This document shows, piece after piece, positions 9,044-18,135 of a stretch of DNA of 59,294 bases (its first letter is position 1; every line of letters starts with the position of its first letter). A program made the translations under genes and the position numbers. Source of the DNA: Galactobacter sp. (GTDB lineage: Bacteria > Actinomycetota > Actinomycetes > Actinomycetales > Micrococcaceae); the NCBI RefSeq assembly GCF_022712295.1, contig NZ_JALAGT010000131.1, positions 1 through 59,294 of the forward strand, written 5' to 3'. The notes beneath the pieces are model-generated. The model ran no database searches. It had not been told where the DNA came from and saw nothing but the letters and a program-made list of their open reading frames with translations.

Positions 9044-9651
9044 AGACGACTCAATCCGTCCAGCAAGTCGAGTACCGGCGCCGGCTCGTGTCCGTTGGCC
9101 AGCCACTCGCACGGGCTCTGACCGCTCAGCTCTTCCTCGGGTTGGGCCATGAAGTGCTGTAGAGCCGGCGGCGATAGGTGCTTCGGTACTGCCCGGAGGA
9201 TCTCGGCCAGATGCGGTAGTGAGGCGTATCGACCAGCATGATCAGTTCGAACGAACTGCCAAACAGGAAACAGCCGCGTCTTGCGGGGCGACTCCGCCGA
9301 GAACGGTGAATAGAGGCGACCCTCGTTGACCGAGCGGCGAACATTGGACGCCGCGCGTCCCAGTCGTTGAGCCACCTCCGCCGTGGTCCAGGAGGCTGAC
9401 ACGGCCTCGGAGAATGCGCGGGCTTGTAGGGCGCCGATCTCGAGGCCTGCGAGAGCCACGTTCCGAGGCTGGAGATCCGCGGCGTCCAGGCTCGAGCCCT
9501 CGATGAGGAAGTCCGTCTCCGCTTGGCTGATGGTGCTGCTCGGGGCCAAGGCGTCCACGATCCGAAGGAAGTCGCGTGAACTGATGTTCACGCCCGCGGC
9601 AGCGATGGCGCTGTCCACGTCGTCCAAGTTCGAATGCGGTTGCACGCTCAT
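9040..9651 (-). CDS. MbcA/ParS-like antitoxin with central helix-turn-helix
   Basis: A 203-residue protein. The first ~80 residues are unrecognised. The middle (near residues 95-135, TTAEVAQRLGRAASNVRRSV and the following RLFPVWQF) looks like a MerR/excisionase-type DNA-binding helix pair. The C-terminus (about 150-200, with PALQHFM, then LSGQSPCEWLANG) matches the MbcA/ParS/Xre toxin-binding domain that covers RES toxins. ATG at 9651 is preferred over an upstream ATG at 9738 because the extra residues look non-coding. It ends in a four-base overlap with the toxin start. It probably neutralises the toxin and represses its own promoter. Confidence 0.75.
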   Translation of the reverse strand: MSVQPHSNLDDVDSAIAAAGVNISSRDFLRIVDALAPSSTISQAETDFLIEGSSLDAADLQPRNVALAGLEIGALQARAFSEAVSASWTTAEVAQRLGRAASNVRRSVNEGRLYSPFSAESPRKTRLFPVWQFVRTDHAGRYASLPHLAEILRAVPKHLSPPALQHFMAQPEEELSGQSPCEWLANGHEPAPVLDLLDGLSRL

Positions 9652-9660
9652 GCAGCGATG

Positions 9661-9681
9661 ATACGCGTCGATGCGTCGTAT
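9661..9681. repeat. Possible operator: GCGTCG direct repeat within ATACG/CGTAT ends
   Basis: Just upstream of the antitoxin start there are two GCGTCG copies two bases apart, bracketed by ATACG and CGTAT inverted ends. This is where an autoregulatory antitoxin would bind. Seen by eye; function is inferred. Confidence 0.3.
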
Positions 9682-9785
9682 CAACATGGATCGTTGTGAA
9701 GACGTACTGCTGAGGCGCCTGCTCAAAACGCCGCCCACCGCCGCCTAGTACTGCGGTGGTGAGCGGCGCTGAGACGCGGGGGTGC

Positions 9786-10082
9786 TCAGAGGTCGACGAC
9801 CTCGAACTCGAGCAGGCTGGCTCCGGTGGCGACCGGCTTCTTCCCCTCGTGCCCGCCATGGGCCGCGGCGGCACGGTTCTCGGCCCAGTCCTTGAAGTCC
9901 TCCTCGGTGGCCCACTGGGTCACCACGAAGTAGCGGGTCTCACCGGCGGTGGGGCGCAGCAACTGGAAGCCCTCGAAGCCCGGGGAGGAATCCACGGCGT
10001 GCTTGCGGGCTGCGAAGCGCTTCTCCAGTTCCGGGCCCGCACCCTCGGGAATCTCGATGGCGTTGATCTTGACGACGGACAC
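9786..10082 (-). CDS. Heme-degrading monooxygenase, MhuD/IsdG-like
   Basis: A 98-residue ferredoxin-like (ABM-fold) protein very similar to mycobacterial MhuD, which opens heme and frees iron. The residues known to matter in MhuD are at the same numbers here: Asn7, Trp66 and His75. The C-terminal PVATGASLLEFEVV is also a shared family segment. GTG start at 10082 with AGGAGG eight bases upstream. It lies 76 bases after the amino-acid ABC binding-protein gene on the same strand and could be read through from that operon, though no heme uptake gene is in the window. Likely cytoplasmic; whether the product is a biliverdin or a mycobilin-type chromophore cannot be said. Confidence 0.88.
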   Translation of the reverse strand: MSVVKINAIEIPEGAGPELEKRFAARKHAVDSSPGFEGFQLLRPTAGETRYFVVTQWATEEDFKDWAENRAAAAHGGHEGKKPVATGASLLEFEVVDL

Positions 10083-10158
10083 TGCTTGCCTCCTGAAGGA
10101 CGATTGTTGAGGATGACCTCATGGTTGCATACCGCTGCCTCGTTGGAGGCGACCCGAA

Positions 10159-11211
10159 TCACTTCCCGACGTTCTCAGGGATGCCCGCCGGGTTGATCTC
10201 GGACTTCTCGACCGCCTCGTCCTGAAGCCCCCAGCGCTTCAGCACCTTGGAGTACGAGCCGTCATCCAGCGCGGACTGGACCACGGTGTGGATCGGTTCG
10301 ATCAGCCCGTTGCCCTTGTCCGTCCCGATGGCGATGGGTGCAGTCTCGGGCCAGCCGCCCTCCACGGTGCCGACCACCTTGAACTTGCCGTCACCGGTCT
10401 TGACCTGGAACTGGGAGGTGGGGTTGGGTCCGAGGAAGCCGTCGATGCGCCCGGATGCGATGGCCAGGGTGGAGGCGGCCATGTCGTCGTAGTAGACCAG
10501 CTCGGCGGGCTTCTTACCCGCCTTCTTGAGGGTCTTGTTCCATTCGAGCAGCACCTTCTCCTGGTTGGTCCCGGAGCTGACGGAGAGTTTCAGCCCGGAG
10601 ATGTCCTCGGCCTCGGTGATGCTGTCGACGTCGGAGTCGGAGGAGACCAGGAAGCCCAACAGGTCTTGCCGGGTGGATGCGAAGTCGAAGAGCTTCTTGC
10701 GCTCGTCCGTCACCGTGACGTTGGATGCCACGATGTCGTACTTGCCCGACTGCACACCCAGCGGCCAGTCCGACCAAGAGACGTTGACGAGCTTCAGTTT
10801 CAGGCCGAGACCGTCGGCGACGAGTTGGGCCAGGTCGGCCTCCTCACCGACCACGGTCTTGTTGTCGTCCTCGGCCAGCTGCCCCAGCGGGGGAGCGGTG
10901 GCCGCCGTGGCGACGGTCAGCGTCCCGGGCTTCACCGGCTCGAAGCCGGATTCCTTCAGCTGCTTCACTGCCTCCGGGACCTCCTCCAACCGGACCCTGT
11001 CGTCCACGTTGGCGCTGCTCAGGTCGAACTCCTGGGCCGTGTCAGCCGCCTTTTGCTGCTCCGACGAGTCTCGGGAGGAGACCACCCCCACGGTGACCGA
11101 GGCGGCGACGGCCACGCCGGCCAGGACGCCGACACCGGCCACGATCTTCTGTTTTCGGGAGAGTCGCTTCTTCTGAGCGGTCGATTCTGGGGAGACAGGG
11201 GTATTGGTCAT
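10159..11211 (-). CDS. Polar amino-acid ABC transporter substrate-binding protein (copy 1)
   Basis: A 350-residue family-3 solute-binding protein that captures a polar amino acid or derivative for the adjacent permease. A basic N-terminus (KKRLSRKQK) is followed by a single hydrophobic segment at about residues 23-45, and no lipobox cysteine exists, so it is probably held by an uncleaved membrane anchor rather than a lipid. Conserved binding-lobe segments include DWPLGVQSGKYD and SGTNQEK. It shares these and more with the second binding protein at 18136. Start ATG has GAGG upstream and lies 73 bases after the ATPase gene. Last gene of the cluster before the heme monooxygenase. Confidence 0.9.
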   Translation of the reverse strand: MTNTPVSPESTAQKKRLSRKQKIVAGVGVLAGVAVAASVTVGVVSSRDSSEQQKAADTAQEFDLSSANVDDRVRLEEVPEAVKQLKESGFEPVKPGTLTVATAATAPPLGQLAEDDNKTVVGEEADLAQLVADGLGLKLKLVNVSWSDWPLGVQSGKYDIVASNVTVTDERKKLFDFASTRQDLLGFLVSSDSDVDSITEAEDISGLKLSVSSGTNQEKVLLEWNKTLKKAGKKPAELVYYDDMAASTLAIASGRIDGFLGPNPTSQFQVKTGDGKFKVVGTVEGGWPETAPIAIGTDKGNGLIEPIHTVVQSALDDGSYSKVLKRWGLQDEAVEKSEINPAGIPENVGK

Positions 11212-11284
11212 GGTGGCCTCTTTCGCGGCTGCGGTCAGGTCAGGTCTTGAGACTGAGGGGACGGGGGAAGGACGTCGGAAGCGC

Positions 11285-12081
<797 letters not shown>

Positions 12082-12085
<4 letters not shown>

Positions 12086-13140
12086 CGGGTGGCCTCCTTG
12101 GAGGTCTCTACGCTCGCTGCGGGGGCGGGCGGTGTCGGCTTGGTCCTTGGCTCTTCCTCACCGAGCCAGTTCCAGGTGCGCTTGATGGCGGCGCGAGCCT
12201 TCGACAGCGGGGTGGGAGGCAGCACGCGGGAGGTTCCGCGGGAGAAGCGGCGTTCCACGTAGTACTGGACCACGGAGAGGAGCGTGGTGATGACGGCGTA
12301 CCAGATGCAGGCCACCAGCAGCATCGGGATGACCTTGCCGTTGCGGTTGTAGATGACCTGAACGGTGTAGAAGATCTCCGGCAAGGCGACGATGAAGACC
12401 ACGGAGGTGCCCTTCACCAGCCCGATGATCAGGTTGAACGCGTTGGGCAGGATGGCGCGGGCCGCCTGCGGGAGCACGATCCGGAAGAAGCGGGTGTGCG
12501 CAGGCAGGCCGAGAGCTGCGGAGGCCTCGAGCTGGCCGGCGTCCACGGAGAGGATGCCTGCACGGATGATCTCCGAAGCGTAAGCGGCTTCGTGAAGCGT
12601 GATGCCGATCAGTGCCGCAGCGAAGGCGGTGATGGTGGTGGTGGTCTGGAACTCCACCAGCCAGTAGTCGTGGGTGAAGGGTGTCCCCAGCCCCAAGGTG
12701 GGGTAGAGATAGCCCAGGTTGTAGAAGACCAGGATCAGCACCACGAGCGGCACGGAGCGGAAGAACCAGACGTAGAGCCAGGCCGGTCCGCGCAACAGCG
12801 GGGACGGTGAGAGCCGCAACAGGGCGATGACCGTGCCGAAGACGAAGGCCAGCACGGTGCCGAGCACCGTGAGCCACAAGGCCAGACCCAGGCCACTCAT
12901 GATGGCGGGGGAGAAGAAGTTCTCCGCGAAGACATCCCACTCCCAGCGCGGGTTGCGGAACAGGGAGACCACGAATTGGAGCAGGATGAAGGCCAACACG
13001 GCTGCCACGATCCAGCGGCCCCAATGCTTGCGTTTGACGACGGTGAGCTGTGGCGCGGACCCGGGTCCGTGCCCCGGCGCGCCCTGCTGGCTCTCGTGAC
13101 CGGTACGTTCCGTGCCGGTGGTGTCGAGTGAGAGGCTCAT
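12082..13140 (-). CDS. Polar amino-acid ABC transporter permease
   Basis: A 352-residue membrane permease of the His/Glu/Gln/Arg/opine family. Hydrophobic segments begin near residue 44 (RWIVAAVLAFILLQFVV), and the ATPase-docking EAA loop is visible as EASAALGLPAHTRFFRIVLPQA-like sequence near residue 225. Only one permease gene is present, so the channel is presumably a homodimer. The N-terminal ~40 and C-terminal ~55 residues are unusual hydrophilic, Pro/Thr-rich extensions in the cytoplasm. Overlaps both the acetyltransferase gene upstream and the ATPase gene downstream by four bases. Confidence 0.92.
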
Positions 13141-13691
13141 GCTCGCTCCTCGCTGGTGGTCGGGTCAGCAACGGTGGTGATGACCTTGCTGAAGGGATGT
13201 GGTCCGGGTTGGACGGGGTAGGCGTCCGGATCGAAGCCGGGGTGATAGCCGGTGGAAACGTAGAGGGCCACGGCCTCGGCCTGATTGGGACCGGTGGTGA
13301 GGAAGAGGGCCTGATAGCCCAACTCCCGCGCCGTGTCCTCGAGCCGCGCCATGATGGCCTTGGCGAGTCCACGACCGCGGGCCTCCGGGTGGGTCCAGAC
13401 CCGCTTGATCTCCGCGGTGTCAGGGCTCAGACGTTTGAAGGCCCCTCCGGCCAGGAGCGCTCCGTCCTCCTCGTAGAGAACGAACGCCCCGTCGGGCGCG
13501 CGGAACGCCTTCTCCGGGTAACGGTCGATCTCTTCCTGGGCGGAACGAACTTCTCCCGGTGGCGGTGGGTACCGGGTGTCGTACTCACGCACCAGGTCCC
13601 TCAGCAGGACTGCCACCGCCGGGTCTGTCGGGTCCGCCACGCGGAAGCGTCCGGTGAGGGCCGCCGACCGTGAGGTCGTGACGGTGGTCAT
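13137..13691 (-). CDS. GNAT-family N-acetyltransferase
   Basis: A 184-residue GCN5-related acetyltransferase. The acetyl-CoA pyrophosphate loop is visible as RGRGLAKA near residue 105, after VWTHPEA, and the C-terminal ALYVSTGYHP is typical. In Bacillus operons with the same neighbours (amino-acid ABC importer plus NtaA-type monooxygenase) such an enzyme acetylates S-substituted cysteines before oxidation; by analogy it may do so here, but the substrate is unproven. Start and stop each overlap a neighbour by four bases (ATGA), placing it firmly inside the operon. Confidence 0.88.
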   Translation of the reverse strand: MTTVTTSRSAALTGRFRVADPTDPAVAVLLRDLVREYDTRYPPPPGEVRSAQEEIDRYPEKAFRAPDGAFVLYEEDGALLAGGAFKRLSPDTAEIKRVWTHPEARGRGLAKAIMARLEDTARELGYQALFLTTGPNQAEAVALYVSTGYHPGFDPDAYPVQPGPHPFSKVITTVADPTTSEERA

Positions 13692-14998
13692 GCCGGCACC
13701 GCCTGCGAACCGGGGAAGCCTGCAGGCTGGGGCAGTCCGAGGTGATCGCGCAGCGTGGTGCCCCCGTAGGAATCCGGATACACGCCCAGGTCCTGCAACT
13801 CCGGGATCACGGTGTCCACGAACTCGTCCAGCCCGGTGGGGATCAGGTGAGGGACCAGGACGAATCCGTCCGAGGCCCGAGTGTTCACCGAGTGGGCGAT
13901 CTGCCGAGCCACCTGCGACGCGGTGCCGAGGAAGGCCGGCTTCTGGGTGGTGGAGATGACCACCTCGCGGGCGGAGAGCCCCTCCTCAGCCGCCTTGGCG
14001 CGCCACTCATCGGCCGTGGCCTGCGGATTCGGGTAGTGCCGCACCTGACCGTTGCGGATGGTGGACTCGACGGGGTCGAAGCTGGGCAGCGGGCCATCGG
14101 GATCCAGGTCGGAGAGGTCGCGCCCCCAGACCTGTTCGAGCACCGAGATCGCCGTGCCGCCGGAGACCTGCTGGGAGGCGATGTGAGCCGCCTTCTCCGC
14201 TGCATCCTTTTCTGAGTCTCCCAGCACGAAGCTGGCGCCGGGAAGGATCAGCAGCGATTCCGGGCTGCGCCCGGCGGCGGCCAGCCGTTGGTGGACGTCG
14301 GAATAGAAGGCGCGGGCCGCGTCGTCGGCCCCATGACGAGTGAAGATCACCTCGGCGTGGGAGGCCGCGAAGTCCCGGCCCGCCGGGGAATCGCCGGCCT
14401 GCACGATCACCGGGTGGCCCTGCGGCGATGCAGGCTGGTTCGCGTCCAGCGACACGGAGAAGTGCTTCCCGTTCACGTCGACGTGTTCACCCGGAGCCGC
14501 CCAGATCCGCTTGGCGGTGTCCACGATCTCCGCGGCCCGCTCGTAGCGCTCCTCATAGGGGAGGAAACCCCCGCGGCGGAAGTTGCCGCCGTGGAACGCA
14601 TCGGGGCTCGTGACCACGTTCCAGCCCGAACGCCCGCCGGAGAGCGCGTCGATCGAGGCCAGCTGCCTGGCTAACTCCACGGGCTCGTTGAAGGTGGCGC
14701 TCAGCGTGCCGACCAGGCCAACGCGCTCGGTGACCGCGGCGAGCGCGGCCAGGATCGAGAGGGTGTTGGGGCGGCCGGCGACGTCGAGTTCGAGGAGCTG
14801 GCCCTTCTGCTCGCGCAGGCGCAGTCCTTCTGCGAGGAAGACGTAGTCGAACAGTCCGCGTTCCGCGGTCTGGGCAAAGTGGCGGAAGGAATCGAAGTCG
14901 ATCTGGGACCCGGAGCGGGGGTCGGACCAGACGGTCTGCGAGTTGACTCCGGGGAAGTGGGCCACGAGGTGGACGCGGCGGTTGAAGCTCTCAGACAA
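13688..14998 (-). CDS. NtaA/SnaA/DszA-family FMN-dependent monooxygenase
   Basis: A 436-residue luciferase-like (TIM-barrel) monooxygenase of the class that uses reduced FMN and oxygen on sulfonates, thioethers, nitrilotriacetate and similar compounds. Visible family segments are HLVAHFPG near the start, LFDYVFLAEG near residue 45, GRSGWNVVTSPD near 140 and YEERYERA near 160. The frame is open to 15301, but the true start is most likely TTG at 14998, with GGGAGG upstream and an eight-base overlap with the preceding monooxygenase gene. It needs a flavin reductase in trans, and none is obvious nearby unless the FAD/NAD(P) protein serves. Confidence 0.88.
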   Translation of the reverse strand: MSESFNRRVHLVAHFPGVNSQTVWSDPRSGSQIDFDSFRHFAQTAERGLFDYVFLAEGLRLREQKGQLLELDVAGRPNTLSILAALAAVTERVGLVGTLSATFNEPVELARQLASIDALSGGRSGWNVVTSPDAFHGGNFRRGGFLPYEERYERAAEIVDTAKRIWAAPGEHVDVNGKHFSVSLDANQPASPQGHPVIVQAGDSPAGRDFAASHAEVIFTRHGADDAARAFYSDVHQRLAAAGRSPESLLILPGASFVLGDSEKDAAEKAAHIASQQVSGGTAISVLEQVWGRDLSDLDPDGPLPSFDPVESTIRNGQVRHYPNPQATADEWRAKAAEEGLSAREVVISTTQKPAFLGTASQVARQIAHSVNTRASDGFVLVPHLIPTGLDEFVDTVIPELQDLGVYPDSYGGTTLRDHLGLPQPAGFPGSQAVPA

Positions 14999-15962
14999 GG
15001 GAAGCCTCCCGGGTGGTGTAGGTGTTCGGTGCGGCCGCGAGGCCGAGCGTGGAGCGCAAGTGCGGAAGGGCTTCTTGGGGCACGTTGTCCGCGGGCGGCA
15101 CCGCGCCGTCCAGGGCCGCAGCGAGGGCAACCGGGGTGTAGAGGGAGTCCTGCGGGACCAGGCGTACGCCGTCCAGGCCGGCGGCCTGCGCCCGGGTGAG
15201 GACGTCGGCCACGTCCGTGGCGTCGGTGAGCGGGGCCTCGCCCCACACCAGGAGCTGGTCCGTCTGCCAGTGGGAGCGTTCGGCGTCGCGCAGGGCAGCA
15301 ATGCCCGACGGCTCGATGCCGGTCAGCACCGCGACGTCGCCTCGCGCCGCGGCCAGGGCCGCGCTCGCGGCGTCAGTCACCGAGATCACGATGGGCGGGC
15401 GCCCCTGCGGGGAGCGGGGGGTGATGGAGGCGCCCTCCACCGTGAAGCGGGAGCCCTCGAAGGCGGCGTCGTGGATGCGGGTGCGGTCCAGGAAGCGGTC
15501 GGTGGCGGTGTCGCGGATGACCGCGTCGTCCTGCCATGAGTCCCACAACCGGGAGACGGCCTCGAGGGTGTCCTCGGCGTCCTGGTACACGTTCTCTGCG
15601 GTGATCTCCTCGGGCGTCCAGCGGCCGAAGGCAGCGTGCTCCTGCGGGTCGAGTCCCGGGCGCAGGGCCAGGCCAGCGCGGCCGAGGGAGGCATGGTCGA
15701 TGGTCTGCACCGCCGTTGCGGTGTGGAACGGCTCGGACACCGCCGAAACCACCTCGGGGATCAGGCCGATCCGGTGGGTCACCGGGCCCAGCGCGCTCGC
15801 CGCGATCAGCGGGTCGAGGCGGGTGGGGCCGCCGGTGAGGCGATCGGTCAGCGTGACGCTGGTGACGCCGGCCGCCTCCGCAGCGGTGACCAGGTTCAAC
15901 AGGGAGTTCAGTGTGGCGGAGGTCAGCTTGGAGGTGTCGAGGCTGAGGTTCAGCGTGGTCAT
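14991..15962 (-). CDS. Luciferase-like (LLM class) flavin-dependent oxidoreductase, short
   Basis: A 323-residue luciferase-like protein starting at ATG 15962 (four-base ATGA overlap with the FAD/NAD(P) gene). Family landmarks include the early SVTLTDRL segment, ALGPVTHRIGLIPEV near residue 60 and PQGRPPIVISV near 200. It is distinct from its larger neighbour, and its shorter C-terminal half suggests a partner or divergent member rather than a duplicate. The reaction is unknown; joint action with the NtaA-type enzyme on a common imported substrate is inferred from the overlap. Confidence 0.8.
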   Translation of the reverse strand: MTTLNLSLDTSKLTSATLNSLLNLVTAAEAAGVTSVTLTDRLTGGPTRLDPLIAASALGPVTHRIGLIPEVVSAVSEPFHTATAVQTIDHASLGRAGLALRPGLDPQEHAAFGRWTPEEITAENVYQDAEDTLEAVSRLWDSWQDDAVIRDTATDRFLDRTRIHDAAFEGSRFTVEGASITPRSPQGRPPIVISVTDAASAALAAARGDVAVLTGIEPSGIAALRDAERSHWQTDQLLVWGEAPLTDATDVADVLTRAQAAGLDGVRLVPQDSLYTPVALAAALDGAVPPADNVPQEALPHLRSTLGLAAAPNTYTTREASLV

Positions 15963-17914
15963 GCTTGCTCCTTCTGGGTCGAAGCGGCGTGGGTGGAAGC
16001 GGCCGGTGCCCGCAATGCGAACTCGGGACGGTCGGTGAGATACTCGAGGATGTCCAGCGCGGTCGCGTCCGTGGTGCGGAAGGGCAGGGCATTGGTGTTG
16101 GGTCGGGCGAAGGCCCCGGCATCGGGAGAGGACGTGGGGGCGCCAAGCGCCCACACGCCGTCGAGCCTGGTTCCGGATTCGTCGAGCACGCCGCCGACGG
16201 AGTCCACCGCGATGCGACCGCCGCTGATCCCAGCGCGGGAGGCCAGATCCGCAAGGGCCGGGTTGGCCGTCCGGGTCACGTCGTTGGCCGGCAGCCAGGC
16301 GTCCACGAGGGCGGTCGCGAAGCTCTCCTGCGCCACGGCGGGGGAGTGGGCACGGAAACGGGCCCGATCGCCGGAACCCACGACGTCCACCTGGATGTCC
16401 GGGCCGAGGAAACCGACCACGCCCGCCTCCACGAGCGCCAGCAGTTGGTGCAGGCGTTGCGGCGGCGGTCCGGAGGCCAGGTAGGAGAAGAAGCCCTGCC
16501 ACAGCTGTGGCAGCCCGTGGGTACGGGTCCGTTCGCTCAAGACCCCTTCCGGGGCGTCGGCCAGGACCACGTGGATCTGCAGCAAGGCGTGGAACACGGC
16601 AAGCGTGGAAGTGCGCTCCGGGTTCAGGTGCACTTCGAGGTCGTCGCGAATATGGTCCGTGACCACCTGGTCAAGGTCAGCGCGTGAGGCCACGGCAAGG
16701 TTTTTCAAGGGACGGTCCCATTGGGACACGCTGAAGCGGTCCGCCGCGTCCGGGATCAAAGCGGCCAACTGCTGGTCCAGTTCATCCGAGGACTCCGGCA
16801 GCGTCAGGATCGCGGATCGGGCCGTGTCCCAATCGCCCAGGGTCCGTTCCGGGTGCTGCTCAAAGAGCTCGCGGTGGTGGGCCAGCGACAACTCGGTGCG
16901 GATCAAGGCGAAGAGATCCTCGTCCAGGTCCAGCACCCGGCCCTGCTGCGCGGCCGTGGCCAGCATTTCGGCGGTGATGACCTCCAGCGGGGCTGGCGCG
17001 TGCGACAACGATTGCAACGACTTGGAACGGTAGGGGACGCCGCGGCGGGAACCGAGCAACAGGTGCGGCTCGGCGCCGGAGGGCACGTAGGTGAGTCGCT
17101 GACGATCAAGCGGCAGATGGGCGTCCTGGTCGATGGCCTCGAAGCGGCCGCCTCGCCCCAGTGTGAGCATCAGGATCAGGTCGATGGCTGCCAGTCCGAT
17201 TCCTCGGACCAGGACATCCTGGCCGGGGGACAGATCGGCATGGTCATCGTCGGCAGTGTAGGCGGGGCCGTGGTAGGTCAGGCCCTCACGGGCTGCGGTA
17301 GCGGCCAGATGCTCCGACTGGGCGGAGGAGGCGCCGTCGGTGTGGCCCACCAGATTCACCACGATGTCCGCCTCGATCTCACGGCCGGAGGCGGTGTGCA
17401 CCACATGCGTCCCGTCCCCCTGCTCCACGCGGGTCACGGAGTCGGTCACGAAGCTGACGTCCACGCTGCTCGGTGCCTCCGCCAGGATCTTCCGCAGTGC
17501 CCACGTGAGGTAGAGGCTGTTCAGCCTGCGGCTGGGGAAGTCCCACGTGCGCAGCCGCTCGATCTCGGCCTGCGTGTGCGCGTCCGGTGTCCACGGCGGC
17601 GTGATGCTGCCGTTGCGGACTCCCTCGACCCACTGGTCCAGCGCTGGTCCTCCCTGGCTCGGGGCGGTGAGGGTGCACGAGTGATCGTTGAAGATGCTCA
17701 CGTCTGCAGCGGTGGAGTTCAGCGACAGGTGCGTGGACTGGCCATCGCGCCAGATCCGCCCGGGGCCGGCGGCGTATGGATCCACCACCGTGATGGCGAG
17801 AGGCGTTTGCCGCTGGCGGGCATGGGCGGACAGGCGTTCCAACAACATGATGGACCGTGGGCCTGCCCCGACCATGACGATGCGGCTGCAATTCGTGGAG
17901 GGCATGTCCGCCAT
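15959..17914 (-). CDS. FAD/NAD(P)-binding protein (NAD_binding_9 type)
   Basis: A 651-residue cytoplasmic flavoprotein-like enzyme. The N-terminal IVMVGAGPRSIMLLERL (about residues 13-29) is an FAD-binding loop of the FAD-NAD(P)-binding family, ITVVDPY near residue 42 is the ribose-binding acidic end, and a second Rossmann-like segment DVLVRGIGLAAIDL lies near 240. ATG 17914 is chosen because GGAGG sits nine bases upstream; a GTG at 17932 would place that site inside the gene. It is the first gene of the leftward operon. It could reduce flavin for the monooxygenases or oxidise the substrate itself; neither is shown. Confidence 0.8.
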   Translation of the reverse strand: MADMPSTNCSRIVMVGAGPRSIMLLERLSAHARQRQTPLAITVVDPYAAGPGRIWRDGQSTHLSLNSTAADVSIFNDHSCTLTAPSQGGPALDQWVEGVRNGSITPPWTPDAHTQAEIERLRTWDFPSRRLNSLYLTWALRKILAEAPSSVDVSFVTDSVTRVEQGDGTHVVHTASGREIEADIVVNLVGHTDGASSAQSEHLAATAAREGLTYHGPAYTADDDHADLSPGQDVLVRGIGLAAIDLILMLTLGRGGRFEAIDQDAHLPLDRQRLTYVPSGAEPHLLLGSRRGVPYRSKSLQSLSHAPAPLEVITAEMLATAAQQGRVLDLDEDLFALIRTELSLAHHRELFEQHPERTLGDWDTARSAILTLPESSDELDQQLAALIPDAADRFSVSQWDRPLKNLAVASRADLDQVVTDHIRDDLEVHLNPERTSTLAVFHALLQIHVVLADAPEGVLSERTRTHGLPQLWQGFFSYLASGPPPQRLHQLLALVEAGVVGFLGPDIQVDVVGSGDRARFRAHSPAVAQESFATALVDAWLPANDVTRTANPALADLASRAGISGGRIAVDSVGGVLDESGTRLDGVWALGAPTSSPDAGAFARPNTNALPFRTTDATALDILEYLTDRPEFALRAPAASTHAASTQKEQA

Positions 17915-17960
17915 GGTTCTACGCCTCCGCACATGGAGCTGATTCGTGTGGCGGAATCTG

Positions 17961-18010
17961 TCTTCGTGTGACGCCCGATGACGTCACGAAGATTTTTTTG
18001 TCCTTCTTCG
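17961..18010. promoter_or_regulatory. Inverted repeats with T-tract in the divergent promoter region
   Basis: Between the leftward operon and the second binding protein lie TCTTCGTGTGACG (17961-17973) and its near-complement CGTCACGAAGA (17982-17992), followed by seven T's, then another TCTTCG (18005-18010) that can pair with the same CGAAGA. CGTCACGAA recurs at 18035-18043. It could be a repressor site for both promoters or a terminator/antiterminator switch on the rightward leader. Confidence 0.45.
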
Positions 18011-18135
18011 CAGCACAAATGTTGCGTTCCGCGTCGTCACGAATCGGCGCACGTGCCGCCTCGCTCCTAGCGTGAGCGTTCGAACCCGCACGCACGATGT
18101 CCCCGATGTGTGCATCAGCCCTCTGGAGGAGATCG

